Shown here: positions 36,549-45,646 of the stretch, piece by piece
Position numbering within the stretch: the first letter of the stretch is position 1
Layout: each line of letters opens with the position of its first letter
DNA from: Saprospiraceae bacterium
GTDB taxonomy: Bacteria; Bacteroidota; Bacteroidia; Chitinophagales; Saprospiraceae
DNA length: 64,000 nucleotides
Direction: 5' to 3'
Assembly (NCBI GenBank): GCA_016710235.1
Contig: JADJLG010000001.1
Span: forward strand, 2,097,501 to 2,161,500
Made by a program: the position numbers and the translations under genes
Notes under the pieces: model-generated
The model's input: the letters and a program-made list of their open reading frames with translations, nothing else
Told to the model about the DNA's origin: nothing
The model's database searches: none

Positions 36549-38192
36549 TTATTCATTAACAAGTTTAGTGGTAATCAGAATGTCTGAATCAATAGGCTCT
36601 ATCAGCTGGTAAATTCTTCCAAAACTAACTGTCTGCCATTCGTTAGTCGCAGTTAAACGTATCACCTTTTTATCTAATTGGAAATTTACAGGTAAGTCGA
36701 ATTTTTTTGTATTGCTTTTCCACCTGAAAGAAACTCCTGAATATTCCGGTTTTTGGATGATTTTATATTCTAATTCCGGGAGATTTGCATATTTCAAATA
36801 TTGATTTACGATATCACAATAATCTGTACCCGTTTTTGCTTCGAGAAGATTCACAAAATCTTGAGTGCTTGCAAAGCCATATTCATGATTTTTGTAAAAT
36901 TGTTTGAGTATGTCGAACCATAATGAGTCATTATTGATTTTTTGTCTGATCGTATGCAGCATCCAAGCTCCTTTGTAGTATTGATCACTGTCAGCAGGTT
37001 CATCATTGACACCGAATTGTCCTATGATCGGAAATTTATTTTGGATATACTGTCTGCTTGATTGAAGATAACGCAATGCAGCAGATTTGCCATAAAAATA
37101 TTCGACAAATAAATTTTCCATGTAAGTTGCAAATGATTCGTGTATCCACATTTCCGCAAGATCCGTACAGCTCACACTGTTGCCCCAATATTCATGAGCG
37201 GTCTCATGCAATATAATAAAGTCAAAATCAAATTCCGCAGGAATCCTGCCTCCCAGATAACCTCGTAGATATTTATTACCATATGCTATAGCTGACTGGT
37301 GTTCCATGCCAAGGTATGGTGCTTCTACGAGTGCATAACCATCTTTCCAGAAAGGATATGGTCCCAAGTATTTTTCGAAGGCTTCTAATACTTTGTGGAC
37401 TTGTTTGAAATGTTCTCTTGCGATGGTGGTATTATAGTCCAGGACATAATAATCCAAATCCAGTTTTTTACTTTCTTGAGACAAATACTGATCCTGGAAG
37501 TGTTCGTATGCTCCTATGTAAAAAGTGACATTGTAATTGTTGATTGGATATTGTACAGACCAATGATATGTAACGTGCAAGCCATCTATTCTCTCTCTCT
37601 GAACCAATTGGCCATTGGATACTGCATATAGATCTGAAGGCACTGTCAGATGTATATGCATACTATCCGGTTCGTCTGACAAATGATCCTTATTTGGCCA
37701 CCATAAACTTGCACCAATTCCTTCACATGAAACGGAAGCCCAGAATCTGTTTTTTTCATCCCGTTTCCAACTAAATCCGCCATCCCATGGTGGATTTTTT
37801 GCTTCAATAGGACTACCATCATAGTAAATCCGTACTGTATATTTTTCGGATTTTTTAAATGAGTGGGGAATATAAATGGTGTTGTTGGATCTGGAAAAGT
37901 TAAGATTATCTTTTCCCATGGAAATTTTACTTACGTTCATCTGATCAAATAAATCGACTTGAATACCGGAAAGGTCCATTGGGCAAGAAAAGTGAATATC
38001 GTTATAGCCTTCTATTTTTTTCTCCAGCATATCAAAGCTGACATGTAAATCGTAAAACTGAACATCGTACATTCGATTCGGATTAAGAGAACCTCTTAAA
38101 CTGTCTTTGGGTGTGAAATGACTTTGGGCTAAAAGTGAATTACACAAATGAACAGCAATAATCAGAATGAAAGAAATAATATTTTTCATCAT
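36549..38192 (-). CDS. M1 family metallopeptidase, exported
   Basis: A 547-residue protein with a signal peptide (hydrophobic to about residue 20, LLAQS). The N-terminal beta domain is followed by a thermolysin-like domain: GMEHQSAIAYG replaces the usual GAMEN exopeptidase motif, and HETAHEYWGN (HExxH) with the third zinc ligand Glu in WIHESFATYMEN 18 residues later are intact. At 547 residues it lacks the large helical C-terminal domain of PepN. It is likely a periplasmic or surface aminopeptidase. It overlaps the upstream SDR gene by ATGA (38189-38192), so the two are probably translationally coupled. Confidence 0.92.
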   Translation of the reverse strand: MMKNIISFILIIAVHLCNSLLAQSHFTPKDSLRGSLNPNRMYDVQFYDLHVSFDMLEKKIEGYNDIHFSCPMDLSGIQVDLFDQMNVSKISMGKDNLNFSRSNNTIYIPHSFKKSEKYTVRIYYDGSPIEAKNPPWDGGFSWKRDEKNRFWASVSCEGIGASLWWPNKDHLSDEPDSMHIHLTVPSDLYAVSNGQLVQRERIDGLHVTYHWSVQYPINNYNVTFYIGAYEHFQDQYLSQESKKLDLDYYVLDYNTTIAREHFKQVHKVLEAFEKYLGPYPFWKDGYALVEAPYLGMEHQSAIAYGNKYLRGYLGGRIPAEFDFDFIILHETAHEYWGNSVSCTDLAEMWIHESFATYMENLFVEYFYGKSAALRYLQSSRQYIQNKFPIIGQFGVNDEPADSDQYYKGAWMLHTIRQKINNDSLWFDILKQFYKNHEYGFASTQDFVNLLEAKTGTDYCDIVNQYLKYANLPELEYKIIQKPEYSGVSFRWKSNTKKFDLPVNFQLDKKVIRLTATNEWQTVSFGRIYQLIEPIDSDILITTKLVNE

Positions 38193-39034
38193 TTTATTTT
38201 ATTTTTTAAAGCCATGGTTTTGAGGTATGAAATCGTGAAATAGTCTTTCCATTTTCCTGGAATGAATCGTATCAAGATTTTGAGCAATATTGGATGTTTA
38301 TAAATGAGATATCGATTTCGTGGAGTCGCTGCTTCGAGGGCATGTATGAGGGGTTTTTCGAGTGCAGTGAGTGGCAGAGCTTTTTGTTCAATTTGCTGCA
38401 TTATTATTTTTGCTTGAGACAAGTAGGGTCCATATTCTGTATCTTGATATTCGCTTGCAAGAAGGTCGTTTTTTTGCCAAATTGGAGTTTGAATCGGCCC
38501 TGGTTCTACAAGGACAACTTTTATGCCAAGCAATGCAGCTTCAAGCCTCAAACTATCAGAGATCGCCTCTACCGCAAATTTTGACGCAGAATAGGCTCCC
38601 AAAAAAGGACTAGACTGGAGTCCGGACACTGAACTGATGTTGATTATTCTGGCATTATCGGACATCATTAAAGGGAAGCACCGCTGAGTAACGTCTAACA
38701 AACCTGTTACATTGATCATCATTTGTCTATTGAAAGACTCCATTGGCAAGTAGAGCATCGGTCCCGCAACAGCTATTCCGGCATTGTTGATTAATCCGTA
38801 GATTTTGTCAGATTTCAGGAAATCTTTGATTTGTTCAAAAACAAGCTCAACACTCGAAGGATCAGTAAGATCCATTTCAAACAAATGAAGGTGATCTAGT
38901 TCCTTGGTCCACCTGGGAGCTGACTTTGTCTTCCTCACAGTACCTAGAATGAAATATCCACGCTCGTGGAAAAATCTAGCAAGATGAGCCCCGATACCCG
39001 TAGAAATGCCGGTAATAAGTAAAATTCTCCTCAT
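38189..39034 (-). CDS. Short-chain dehydrogenase/reductase
   Basis: A 281-residue classical SDR. The NAD(P) loop is TGISTGIG (residues 8-15), then LINNAG (81-86), the catalytic Ser near 135 in INISSVSG, and Y148 and K152 in GAYSASK. PGPIQTPIW follows the active site. ATG 39034 is chosen because it starts right at the first strand; a TTG at 39046 would add four residues. The substrate is unknown. It shares an ATGA overlap with the M1 peptidase gene downstream. Confidence 0.92.
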   Translation of the reverse strand: MRRILLITGISTGIGAHLARFFHERGYFILGTVRKTKSAPRWTKELDHLHLFEMDLTDPSSVELVFEQIKDFLKSDKIYGLINNAGIAVAGPMLYLPMESFNRQMMINVTGLLDVTQRCFPLMMSDNARIINISSVSGLQSSPFLGAYSASKFAVEAISDSLRLEAALLGIKVVLVEPGPIQTPIWQKNDLLASEYQDTEYGPYLSQAKIIMQQIEQKALPLTALEKPLIHALEAATPRNRYLIYKHPILLKILIRFIPGKWKDYFTISYLKTMALKNKIK

Positions 39035-39088
39035 CTGCCGGCCCAATTGTTATTGATTGCCTCCATTTCGTATTAACTTTGCCAATAT

Positions 39089-39451
39089 ATGGAGAGTTTT
39101 TGGAACATTAGGGTGGTGCATTTCTTTTTTATATTGACGGTTGCCTGCAACAGAGAAAAGTATATCAGCCACGATGCGTTACAAGGAGATTGGCATTTAG
39201 TTGAAGCTTATCGAGGCGACAAAAAAACAATGACTATGTCTGGTGCTTTTTTCAATTTCGATGAATTCATTTTAACTTCCAACTTTCTGGGAGAGATTGT
39301 TCAATACGAGTATAAATTGAGCAAGAACATAATTGATATCTCTAAGCCTCAGGCTTTTCAGATTCAGTTAAAAACCCTCGATTCCGGAAAACTCGAAATG
39401 AAAACTCAAGTTCAAAATCTTGCATTCACTTTTATCGTCGAAAAAAAATAA
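39089..39451 (+). CDS. Small lipoprotein, lipocalin-like
   Basis: A 120-residue protein with a lipoprotein signal ending LTVAC (Cys near residue 20). The mature part begins with the pattern ALQGDWHLVEAYRGD, common in Bacteroidota lipocalin-like proteins, and continues as alternating beta strands (FEFILTSNFLGEIVQYEYKL type). It is short for a full lipocalin barrel. No ligand can be deduced. It ends ten bases before the GWxTD protein start, so co-transcription is likely. Confidence 0.72.
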   Translation: MESFWNIRVVHFFFILTVACNREKYISHDALQGDWHLVEAYRGDKKTMTMSGAFFNFDEFILTSNFLGEIVQYEYKLSKNIIDISKPQAFQIQLKTLDSGKLEMKTQVQNLAFTFIVEKK

Positions 39452-39461
39452 ATGGATCAGG

Positions 39462-40922
39462 ATGCAAAGACAAAAGGGCAATAGTCAAACTACAAACCTA
39501 TCTTTTATCATCTTTTTTTTGTGTAGTTTCATCTGCAAATTAAGTGCTGCGGAATTTTTTGTACAGCCTGTGGTATTTTGTCAGGACAATATAGCCTACA
39601 TCGAGATCTCCTACGTTTTGAAACCTTCAAGCTCTTCTTTTGTCATTGCAAATGCGAAGAAATATTTTCAGCTTTCCGTTTTTTTGAGAAATAAAATGGG
39701 AATTTCAAAAGCTGAGAAATTTCAAATCAGTTGCGAAGATCCTAAATCCGGTACCATCCATCTCATGAGGTGGGTTGTTGACACCGGTGATTATGTGCTG
39801 GAATCTCATCTCTTGGAAAGCGGTGATAGTTTGAATGAACTCTTTTTGAAAAACGACATTCAAGTCAGACCCTGTGACAAAATTGCTTTATCTCAAATAC
39901 AATTACTGTCAAAAGTGTCAAATCTTGACAAATGTACCTTGCCAAATTGCAAAAATGGTTTCTACTTTGAACCATTGTTGCAGCATACATTGTATAAAAA
40001 TCAATATAAATTAATTTCATACGTCGAATCCTATCAGGCACCAAATTCCATCAAAGAAAAATTAATGTACAGGTACTCTGTCGATAAGATCGATAGCATC
40101 GGAACCAGAACAAACACATTGGAATGGTACAAAAAGAGACCTTGGCAAACCCGCGACATCCAACTTTCTGAACAAGATATTAGTTCGCTTGCATCGGGAG
40201 AATATTACTTGAAAGTTGAATTGATGAATGCCGAAAAAAAAGTGATAGATCAGACTGAACAACTTTTTTCAAGAATCAATCCTTTTTGGGATAGATTTTA
40301 TGCGACGGATGGAGATCAGTCAGAAGAAAAATTGTTTTTCCAAAATATGAAACCAGATAGTGTAATATACGCAGTTAAGGCGATGAAACCAATTTTGTCC
40401 AGTGGGGAAATTGGAGCTTTGGACTATCTGACAAAACTCAATAAAATTAAAGAATTAAAGATATTTCTATATCAAAGTTGGAAAGAAAGAAGCGAAACAA
40501 GACCGGTGGAGAGTTTCCAAAGTTATATGTCTTTGGCAAGAGCAGTAGACAAAAAATATAATGGTGGTTTTGGATACGGATTTGAGACGGATAGAGGATT
40601 TATCATTTTGAGATACGGCAATCCAACTGAAATTATTTCTGAAGAATATGAGAATGGTGCATATCCTTATGAAATATGGAAGTATTCCAAACTTGGAACA
40701 ACTGGTCAAACACGTGTTACATTTTTATTTTATAATCCCGATCTTGCCGGTTCAGATTATCGTCTGCTTCACTGTAATGCAATAGGTGAGAGATTTAATC
40801 CACTGTGGGAAAATGAATTGTACAAAAATGCGAGAGAAGAATTCAGAGAAAATGATCCGCTTGCACCAGCAAATATCTCTGATAATTTCAACCGTAGAGC
40901 TAAAGATTATTTTAAGTATTAA
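39462..40922 (+). CDS. GWxTD domain-containing exported protein
   Basis: A 486-residue protein from ATG 39462 with a signal peptide (hydrophobic stretch IIFFLCSFICKLSA). The C-terminal domain has GFGYGFETDRGFIILRYGNP, then YPYEIWKY and VTFLFYNPDL, the features of the GWxTD family. The central part is beta-rich with several cysteines. GWxTD proteins are widespread in Bacteroidota and of unknown function. ATG 39452 is out of frame, and a TTG at 39420 would overlap the upstream gene without adding a better signal. Confidence 0.87.
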   Translation: MQRQKGNSQTTNLSFIIFFLCSFICKLSAAEFFVQPVVFCQDNIAYIEISYVLKPSSSSFVIANAKKYFQLSVFLRNKMGISKAEKFQISCEDPKSGTIHLMRWVVDTGDYVLESHLLESGDSLNELFLKNDIQVRPCDKIALSQIQLLSKVSNLDKCTLPNCKNGFYFEPLLQHTLYKNQYKLISYVESYQAPNSIKEKLMYRYSVDKIDSIGTRTNTLEWYKKRPWQTRDIQLSEQDISSLASGEYYLKVELMNAEKKVIDQTEQLFSRINPFWDRFYATDGDQSEEKLFFQNMKPDSVIYAVKAMKPILSSGEIGALDYLTKLNKIKELKIFLYQSWKERSETRPVESFQSYMSLARAVDKKYNGGFGYGFETDRGFIILRYGNPTEIISEEYENGAYPYEIWKYSKLGTTGQTRVTFLFYNPDLAGSDYRLLHCNAIGERFNPLWENELYKNAREEFRENDPLAPANISDNFNRRAKDYFKY

Positions 40923-40962
40923 AAATTAAATTATTTCAAAAACCGCATATTCAAATTTATTT

Positions 40963-41841
40963 ATGATTTTATTAGATGGCAATCAATTGTCAAAAACAAT
41001 CCGAAAAGAAATATCAGATAAAGTAAGAGATTTTTGTCAAACTGACATCAGACCACCACATCTGGCAGCAGTATTACTGGGCGACAATCCCGCAAGTGAA
41101 GCGTATGTCCGAAACAAAATCAAGGCTTGCGAAGAAGTTGGTTTTGCTTCCACACTGATCAAAAAACCTGCGTCTACCACAGAGGAGGAGTTACTTGAAA
41201 TCATTTACAAACTCAATACCGACAATCAGATTGATGGGTATATTGTCCAACTACCTCTTCCCAGGCACATCAATGAGGATCATGTAAACCTGGCTATCAA
41301 TCCTGAAAAAGATGTCGATGGATTTCATCCAAACAATTTTGGAAGAATGGCACTTGGTCTGCCTGCATTTCATCCTGCGACGCCAGCCGGTATCATGATG
41401 ATGCTGGACAGATATGGTATTGAAACCGAAGGTAAACATTGTGTTGTGCTTGGAAGAAGCAATATAGTGGGTACACCAATCTCACTCCTGATGTCAAAGA
41501 AAACAAAACCTGGGAATGCCACTGTATCCATTGTGCATAGCCGTTCCGAAAACTTGATTGGATTTACCAGATCCGCAGATATACTCATTGCTGCTTTGGG
41601 AATTCCATTTTTTGTAAAAGAGGATATGGTAAAATCAGGTGTTGTAGTCATCGATGTTGGTATAAACCGAATCCAGGATCCTTCTGCTCCAAAAGGATCG
41701 AGATTGGTCGGAGATGTGGATTTTGATGGTGTGAGTAGAAAAGCTTCGGCGATCACTCCGGTTCCCGGCGGAGTTGGGCCAATGACGATCACTGCTCTGA
41801 TCAGCAATACCTGGGATGCTTACAAGAGGAAGCAGTTCTAA
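40963..41841 (+). CDS. folD: Methylenetetrahydrofolate dehydrogenase/cyclohydrolase
   Basis: A 292-residue bifunctional enzyme that converts 5,10-methylene-THF to 10-formyl-THF via methenyl-THF. Motifs are the catalytic lysine region AYVRNKIKAC, DGYIVQLPLPRHI, PEKDVDGFHP, the NADP loop VVLGRSNIVGTPISLLM and the C-terminal TPVPGGVGPMT. Length is standard. It lies 40 bases after the GWxTD gene and 24 bases before tadA. Confidence 0.96.
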   Translation: MILLDGNQLSKTIRKEISDKVRDFCQTDIRPPHLAAVLLGDNPASEAYVRNKIKACEEVGFASTLIKKPASTTEEELLEIIYKLNTDNQIDGYIVQLPLPRHINEDHVNLAINPEKDVDGFHPNNFGRMALGLPAFHPATPAGIMMMLDRYGIETEGKHCVVLGRSNIVGTPISLLMSKKTKPGNATVSIVHSRSENLIGFTRSADILIAALGIPFFVKEDMVKSGVVVIDVGINRIQDPSAPKGSRLVGDVDFDGVSRKASAITPVPGGVGPMTITALISNTWDAYKRKQF

Positions 41842-41865
41842 AGCTTTAAATCAAAGCAGGACCAT

Positions 41866-42318
41866 ATGATTGAGGTTTACAATGATCAGTTTTTTATGAA
41901 GCAGGCATATGCTGAAGCATTGAAAGCTAGAGATGCCGGTGAAGTTCCCATTGGTGCAGTGTTGGTTTTTAAAAAGCAAATCATCGCTCGTGCACATAAC
42001 CAAACTCAATTGCTGCAAGATGTCACTGCCCACGCAGAAATGCTTGGAATAACCGCGGCTTCAAATGGAATTAATGCAAAGTATCTCAAAGACTGTACTT
42101 TGTTCGTTACGTTAGAGCCCTGTGTCATGTGCGCTGCTGCATTAAGATGGGCACAGATATCAAAATTAGTATATGCTGCTGAAGATCCAAAGCAAGGATA
42201 TATGAGATATGGTAATGAGCTGTTGCACCCCAAGACGAAAATTCATTACGGTCTCCTTTCAGATGAATGCAGTGAATTGATGCGAGAGTTTTTTAAGACC
42301 CGGAGAAAGAAGGCATAA
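41866..42318 (+). CDS. tadA: tRNA-adenosine deaminase (nucleoside deaminase)
   Basis: A 150-residue cytidine-deaminase-fold enzyme. The zinc site is H56 and catalytic E58 in HAEML, with C86 and C89 in PCVMC. The GAVLVF strand and LEPCVMCAAAL helix fit TadA, which makes inosine at position 34 of tRNA-Arg(ACG). Guanine deaminases share the motif, but the C-terminal part and length favour TadA. It follows folD by 24 bases, on the same strand. Confidence 0.9.
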   Translation: MIEVYNDQFFMKQAYAEALKARDAGEVPIGAVLVFKKQIIARAHNQTQLLQDVTAHAEMLGITAASNGINAKYLKDCTLFVTLEPCVMCAAALRWAQISKLVYAAEDPKQGYMRYGNELLHPKTKIHYGLLSDECSELMREFFKTRRKKA

Positions 42319-42517
42319 AATTAATATTTTGTTAAAGGATCAGCCTCCAAAAGTTAAAGTGATTTAAAATTAAATTTGGATTAAACGATTTAACCAAAAA
42401 ACACTCTAATATTGATTGAGGAAAGTAGGATTTGAGATTGAATGCATCAATCAGACTTTTGTCAGTTCGTATTTGAAATCATGTGTTCAGTATTTTTAAA
42501 ATTAAAATTTTTTTCCA

Positions 42518-43063
42518 ATGAAATTTAAAACCACTATTTTATCAGCGACAATGTTTGTACTGATGATGGCATCTTGTAGCCCAAACTTAAGTACTTTCAA
42601 TCAAAAGCTTTATGAAGAGAATCAATGGTCTGAGGAGGAACTGAAAAAAATTCAATTCTATCTTTCGGATGACATTATACTGACGAGAGTGTTTGAAAAG
42701 GGTGAAACACAAATTACAAATGGCAAGATAAAAACAATCAATGGTCAACAAATAGAAGAACTTAGATTTAAGAAAGGTACCCCGGGTGTTTTTTTGTTTT
42801 CTCCAAAAGAGAATAGATTTGCGATAAGTTTTGAGAATAGTGTTGAACCAAGTTATTTGATTTTCGGACCAAATCCTAAATTCGGAAATCGATATGCACT
42901 ATTTGGAAAAGAGTGGAATAGAAATTCAGGTCAGGTGACTTATCAGGACAAAGTGTACAATACATCGACAAGTTCTGCCTGGACTACATTGATGGTGGAC
43001 CTCACCAGAATAAAAAAGAGCCAGGTTTCAAGAAAAACTGCTGAAGGTAGAGTAGTGGAATAG
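42518..43063 (+). CDS. Hypothetical lipoprotein
   Basis: A 181-residue protein with a lipoprotein signal ending VLMMASC (Cys about 20). The mature part alternates short strands: YLSDDIILTRVFEKGE, EELRFKKGTPGVFLF and FGNRYALFGKEW, consistent with a beta-barrel or beta-sandwich fold. The last 15 residues are basic. I do not recognise the family. It stands alone, 199 bases after tadA, and is closed by a terminator. Confidence 0.75.
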   Translation: MKFKTTILSATMFVLMMASCSPNLSTFNQKLYEENQWSEEELKKIQFYLSDDIILTRVFEKGETQITNGKIKTINGQQIEELRFKKGTPGVFLFSPKENRFAISFENSVEPSYLIFGPNPKFGNRYALFGKEWNRNSGQVTYQDKVYNTSTSSAWTTLMVDLTRIKKSQVSRKTAEGRVVE

Positions 43064-43112
43064 AAGCAGATTTTTTGTTTAGAGGAATATATTTAAAAGT
43101 TTCAAACAAACT

Positions 43113-43153
43113 GAGCCTGTCTTTCATTTAAGGGAAGATGGGCTCTTTGTTTT
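43113..43153 (+). terminator. Probable Rho-independent terminator
   Basis: An 11-bp stem (43113-43123 with 43135-43145) pairs throughout if two G-T pairs are allowed. The loop is 11 bases and the stem is followed by TTTGTTTT. It lies 49 bases after the lipoprotein stop. Confidence 0.7.
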
Positions 43154-43582
43154 AATTTGATAGAAAGTTTATATTTTCAGTTTGTTAGTAAAGATAACTT
43201 TGTTCCGAAAGAATACAATTTAGAAATTTTAATTTTTCTTATGGAGATGGAAATATTCTGAATTGTCAACATTATATTTGGAATGGAGTATTCTCTTCAT
43301 TGTGTGAATTGCAAGAAAGAGAAATGATCAATACCCCAAGCGAGACTTTTTAAAATTGAAAACAGCCTAATCATTGAGCACTTTTAATAATAAAGGGTAG
43401 TGAAATCATTTTTCAGTATTTCAAGCATTCCTAAGATTTCATATCTTGTGTAAGATTGATGAATATGTTTTAAATTTAGGAATGGAAATGAGGCTTTAAT
43501 TTTCTGGCTATATCACTGCATGCAGGAGTTCGAAAATTGGAGCAAGACATTTTATTCAGATTTTAGCACAAATTTGCAATGT
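43154..43582. other. Intergenic, no gene seen
   Basis: AT-rich DNA between the lipoprotein terminator and the propeller-like protein. No credible ORF, RNA gene or repeat was found. The upstream extension of the next ORF (43520-43582) is probably untranslated leader. Confidence 0.5.
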
Positions 43583-45142
43583 ATGTTAGTTCACTTGAAT
43601 AAGCTTTTTCGGAATTACTTTCAGTTCATTTTGATATTCATAGTAGTATTGCCTTTTAAAGGAGTGGCTCAGCTCCACGACCAAAATTGGATCATAGGTA
43701 GGGGTGAGCCTTACAAGAATCCTATCCCCGGTGCCAGTGGAGAAGGTATCATGCAGTTTTACTTCGGACCTGAGCTGAACATACTCCTGGATAGCACTAT
43801 CGACAACAGTTGCTATACTTCCTTTACCTGTGCTTGTATCTCTGATAAGGATGGCAGACTGGTGGCTTATACCGATGGGCACAATATCTTTGACAATCGG
43901 CATGAGATCATGCTGGGCGGAGATACCATCAATCCCGGTAATTTTTGGGCAGGAACCTTAGGCGGAAGTTACCCTCTGAGTGACGGAGCCATCTTTCTAC
44001 CAATTCCTGGAAAAAAATCCGAGTACATATTATTGCACAAAAGGATTGAATTTGGAAAAGTAGAGGGCAGACTGCCACAGTACAAGTGTGACAGGCTGTA
44101 CTTCAGCAGTTTTCACTATGACGATCATCTGGGGAGGTATGTCGTCTCCGAGAAGAACAATGTACTGATCGAAGGTGAAATTGCCGAAAATGAATTTGCC
44201 GTCGCAAAGCATGCCAATGGGAGGGATTATTGGGTGGTAGCTCGGAGGATAGGCAGACCTTCGTATTATTTTATCCTGGTGGATTCATCAGGAGCGCATC
44301 TTCATCACGAGCAGCAAGTTGGTACTGCTTTTATATTCGACGATCTGAATGGCAATATGATATTCAATCGCGAAGAGAATATGCTGGCCAGAGTGATCCC
44401 GGAAGAGGGGGTGGAGTTGATGGAGTTTGACCGATGCAAGGGATTGTTTTATAATCCAAGTATCCAGATCTTTCCGGATACCTTCCTGATCAACGGCAAC
44501 GTCGCATTTTCGCCCAATAGCCGCTACCTGTATGTCAACTCCATACTGCATATCTATCAGTACGATATATCTCAGAGATTTAATCGAAGATACAAGCCCA
44601 TTCTGGTAGGCAGCTGGGATTCAGTATTGATCGAAGATACCTATAGTACTCTTTTCTTTGTCGGCAGGCTCGCACTGGATGACAAGATCTATTATACCGT
44701 GTTCGGAACGAATGGATATTATATGCATACGATGCATCGTCCGGATGCTTATGGAAAGGCCTGTGATTTCCGAAACCATGATTTTCGTTTACCTAATTAT
44801 ATGAATGGAGGACTTCCTTTTTTTCCAAATTTTCGCAATGAGCGGCTATCAGAGAGTGACTGCGATAGCCTGAGTCAAGCCTCGTCTATGGCTGCAGGAC
44901 ATTACTATTATAATACCCTCTGCCGAGATCAAATACGTCTGAGTTCTTCTGATCCTGACAAACAGTATCAGTTGGAGCTAAGACTCTACAATATGGAAGG
45001 AAAGTTGTGTTATCATAGAGACTTTACACTACAGGAAGAAATTAATTTTAACTTAGCAGGTGTCCTCCCAGGCATATATATATTACAATTGTTTGAAGGA
45101 GGCCAATTAAAAAATATAGATAAAATTGTAGTGAGTTACTAA
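43583..45142 (+). CDS. Secreted propeller-like protein with T9SS-type C-terminus
   Basis: A 519-residue protein from ATG 43583, which gives a normal signal peptide (NYFQFILIFIVVLPFKGVAQ); ATG 43520 adds 21 polar residues. The body has repeated strands with motifs such as GRLVAYTDGHNIFD, DDLNGNMIF and VAFSPNSRYLYVNSILHIYQYD, suggesting a beta-propeller. The last 75 residues (LELRLYNMEGKLCYHRDF, then LPGIYILQLFEGGQ) resemble a T9SS sorting domain, though the usual NP motif at its start is replaced. Cargo status is therefore likely, not certain. Its codons look richer in G and C than those of its neighbours. Function unknown. Confidence 0.82.
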   Translation: MLVHLNKLFRNYFQFILIFIVVLPFKGVAQLHDQNWIIGRGEPYKNPIPGASGEGIMQFYFGPELNILLDSTIDNSCYTSFTCACISDKDGRLVAYTDGHNIFDNRHEIMLGGDTINPGNFWAGTLGGSYPLSDGAIFLPIPGKKSEYILLHKRIEFGKVEGRLPQYKCDRLYFSSFHYDDHLGRYVVSEKNNVLIEGEIAENEFAVAKHANGRDYWVVARRIGRPSYYFILVDSSGAHLHHEQQVGTAFIFDDLNGNMIFNREENMLARVIPEEGVELMEFDRCKGLFYNPSIQIFPDTFLINGNVAFSPNSRYLYVNSILHIYQYDISQRFNRRYKPILVGSWDSVLIEDTYSTLFFVGRLALDDKIYYTVFGTNGYYMHTMHRPDAYGKACDFRNHDFRLPNYMNGGLPFFPNFRNERLSESDCDSLSQASSMAAGHYYYNTLCRDQIRLSSSDPDKQYQLELRLYNMEGKLCYHRDFTLQEEINFNLAGVLPGIYILQLFEGGQLKNIDKIVVSY

Positions 45143-45646
45143 TTCGTTATTTTGGTGATATGGAGTAAATTTCTGCATTTTGAAAACATTCAATTTAATG
45201 CTTAAACCAGGCAACACTATACACTTGCATTGAAATACATCAACTTTGAAAGCTTGTATCCTTTTGAGTTAAACAGTGACTGAATCTCAAATTGGGTTGT
45301 ATCGGTTCGATTTGCACTGTCGTCTTTTGCCAATATGAATTGATTTCTAATGGCAATCATCATGGAAAAATTCAGGAGAATCGGTCGATTTTCAGGTCCT
45401 GCAAAGCACACTCTCCCCGACTGGTTTGATATCAAATATTAAGGATTTTCATCATAAATAAAAATGTACACATATTTATTACAATTATTTATAAATGATT
45501 GTATGTCAAATATTTAATATTACATCGTGCTCGATAACATATTATAAAAATAAACGAATTATAAAAATTTGGTATGTATTTTGAGTGACTCTCTATACCT
45601 GATAAGTTCAGGTTGCAATTACTCAGCGAACCAAAAAAAGTGTTAC
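45143..45646. other. Intergenic, no gene supported
   Basis: About 500 bases between two secreted-protein genes. A 72-codon minus-strand frame (45217-45435) has no recognisable features and is not called. No hairpin terminator was found after the propeller-like gene. The stretch just before 45647 is strongly AT-rich and may hold a promoter. Confidence 0.5.

Noticed and set aside
38189..38192. ATGA overlap between the SDR and M1 peptidase genes as a possible frameshift
   Set aside because: Both proteins are complete with their own N-terminal features (a signal peptide in the peptidase), so this is an ordinary coupled gene pair, unlike the overlap at 61271.
45217..45435. A 72-codon minus-strand frame in the gap before the 1324-residue adhesin
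   Set aside because: It has no recognisable motif, start context or neighbour link, and may be chance.
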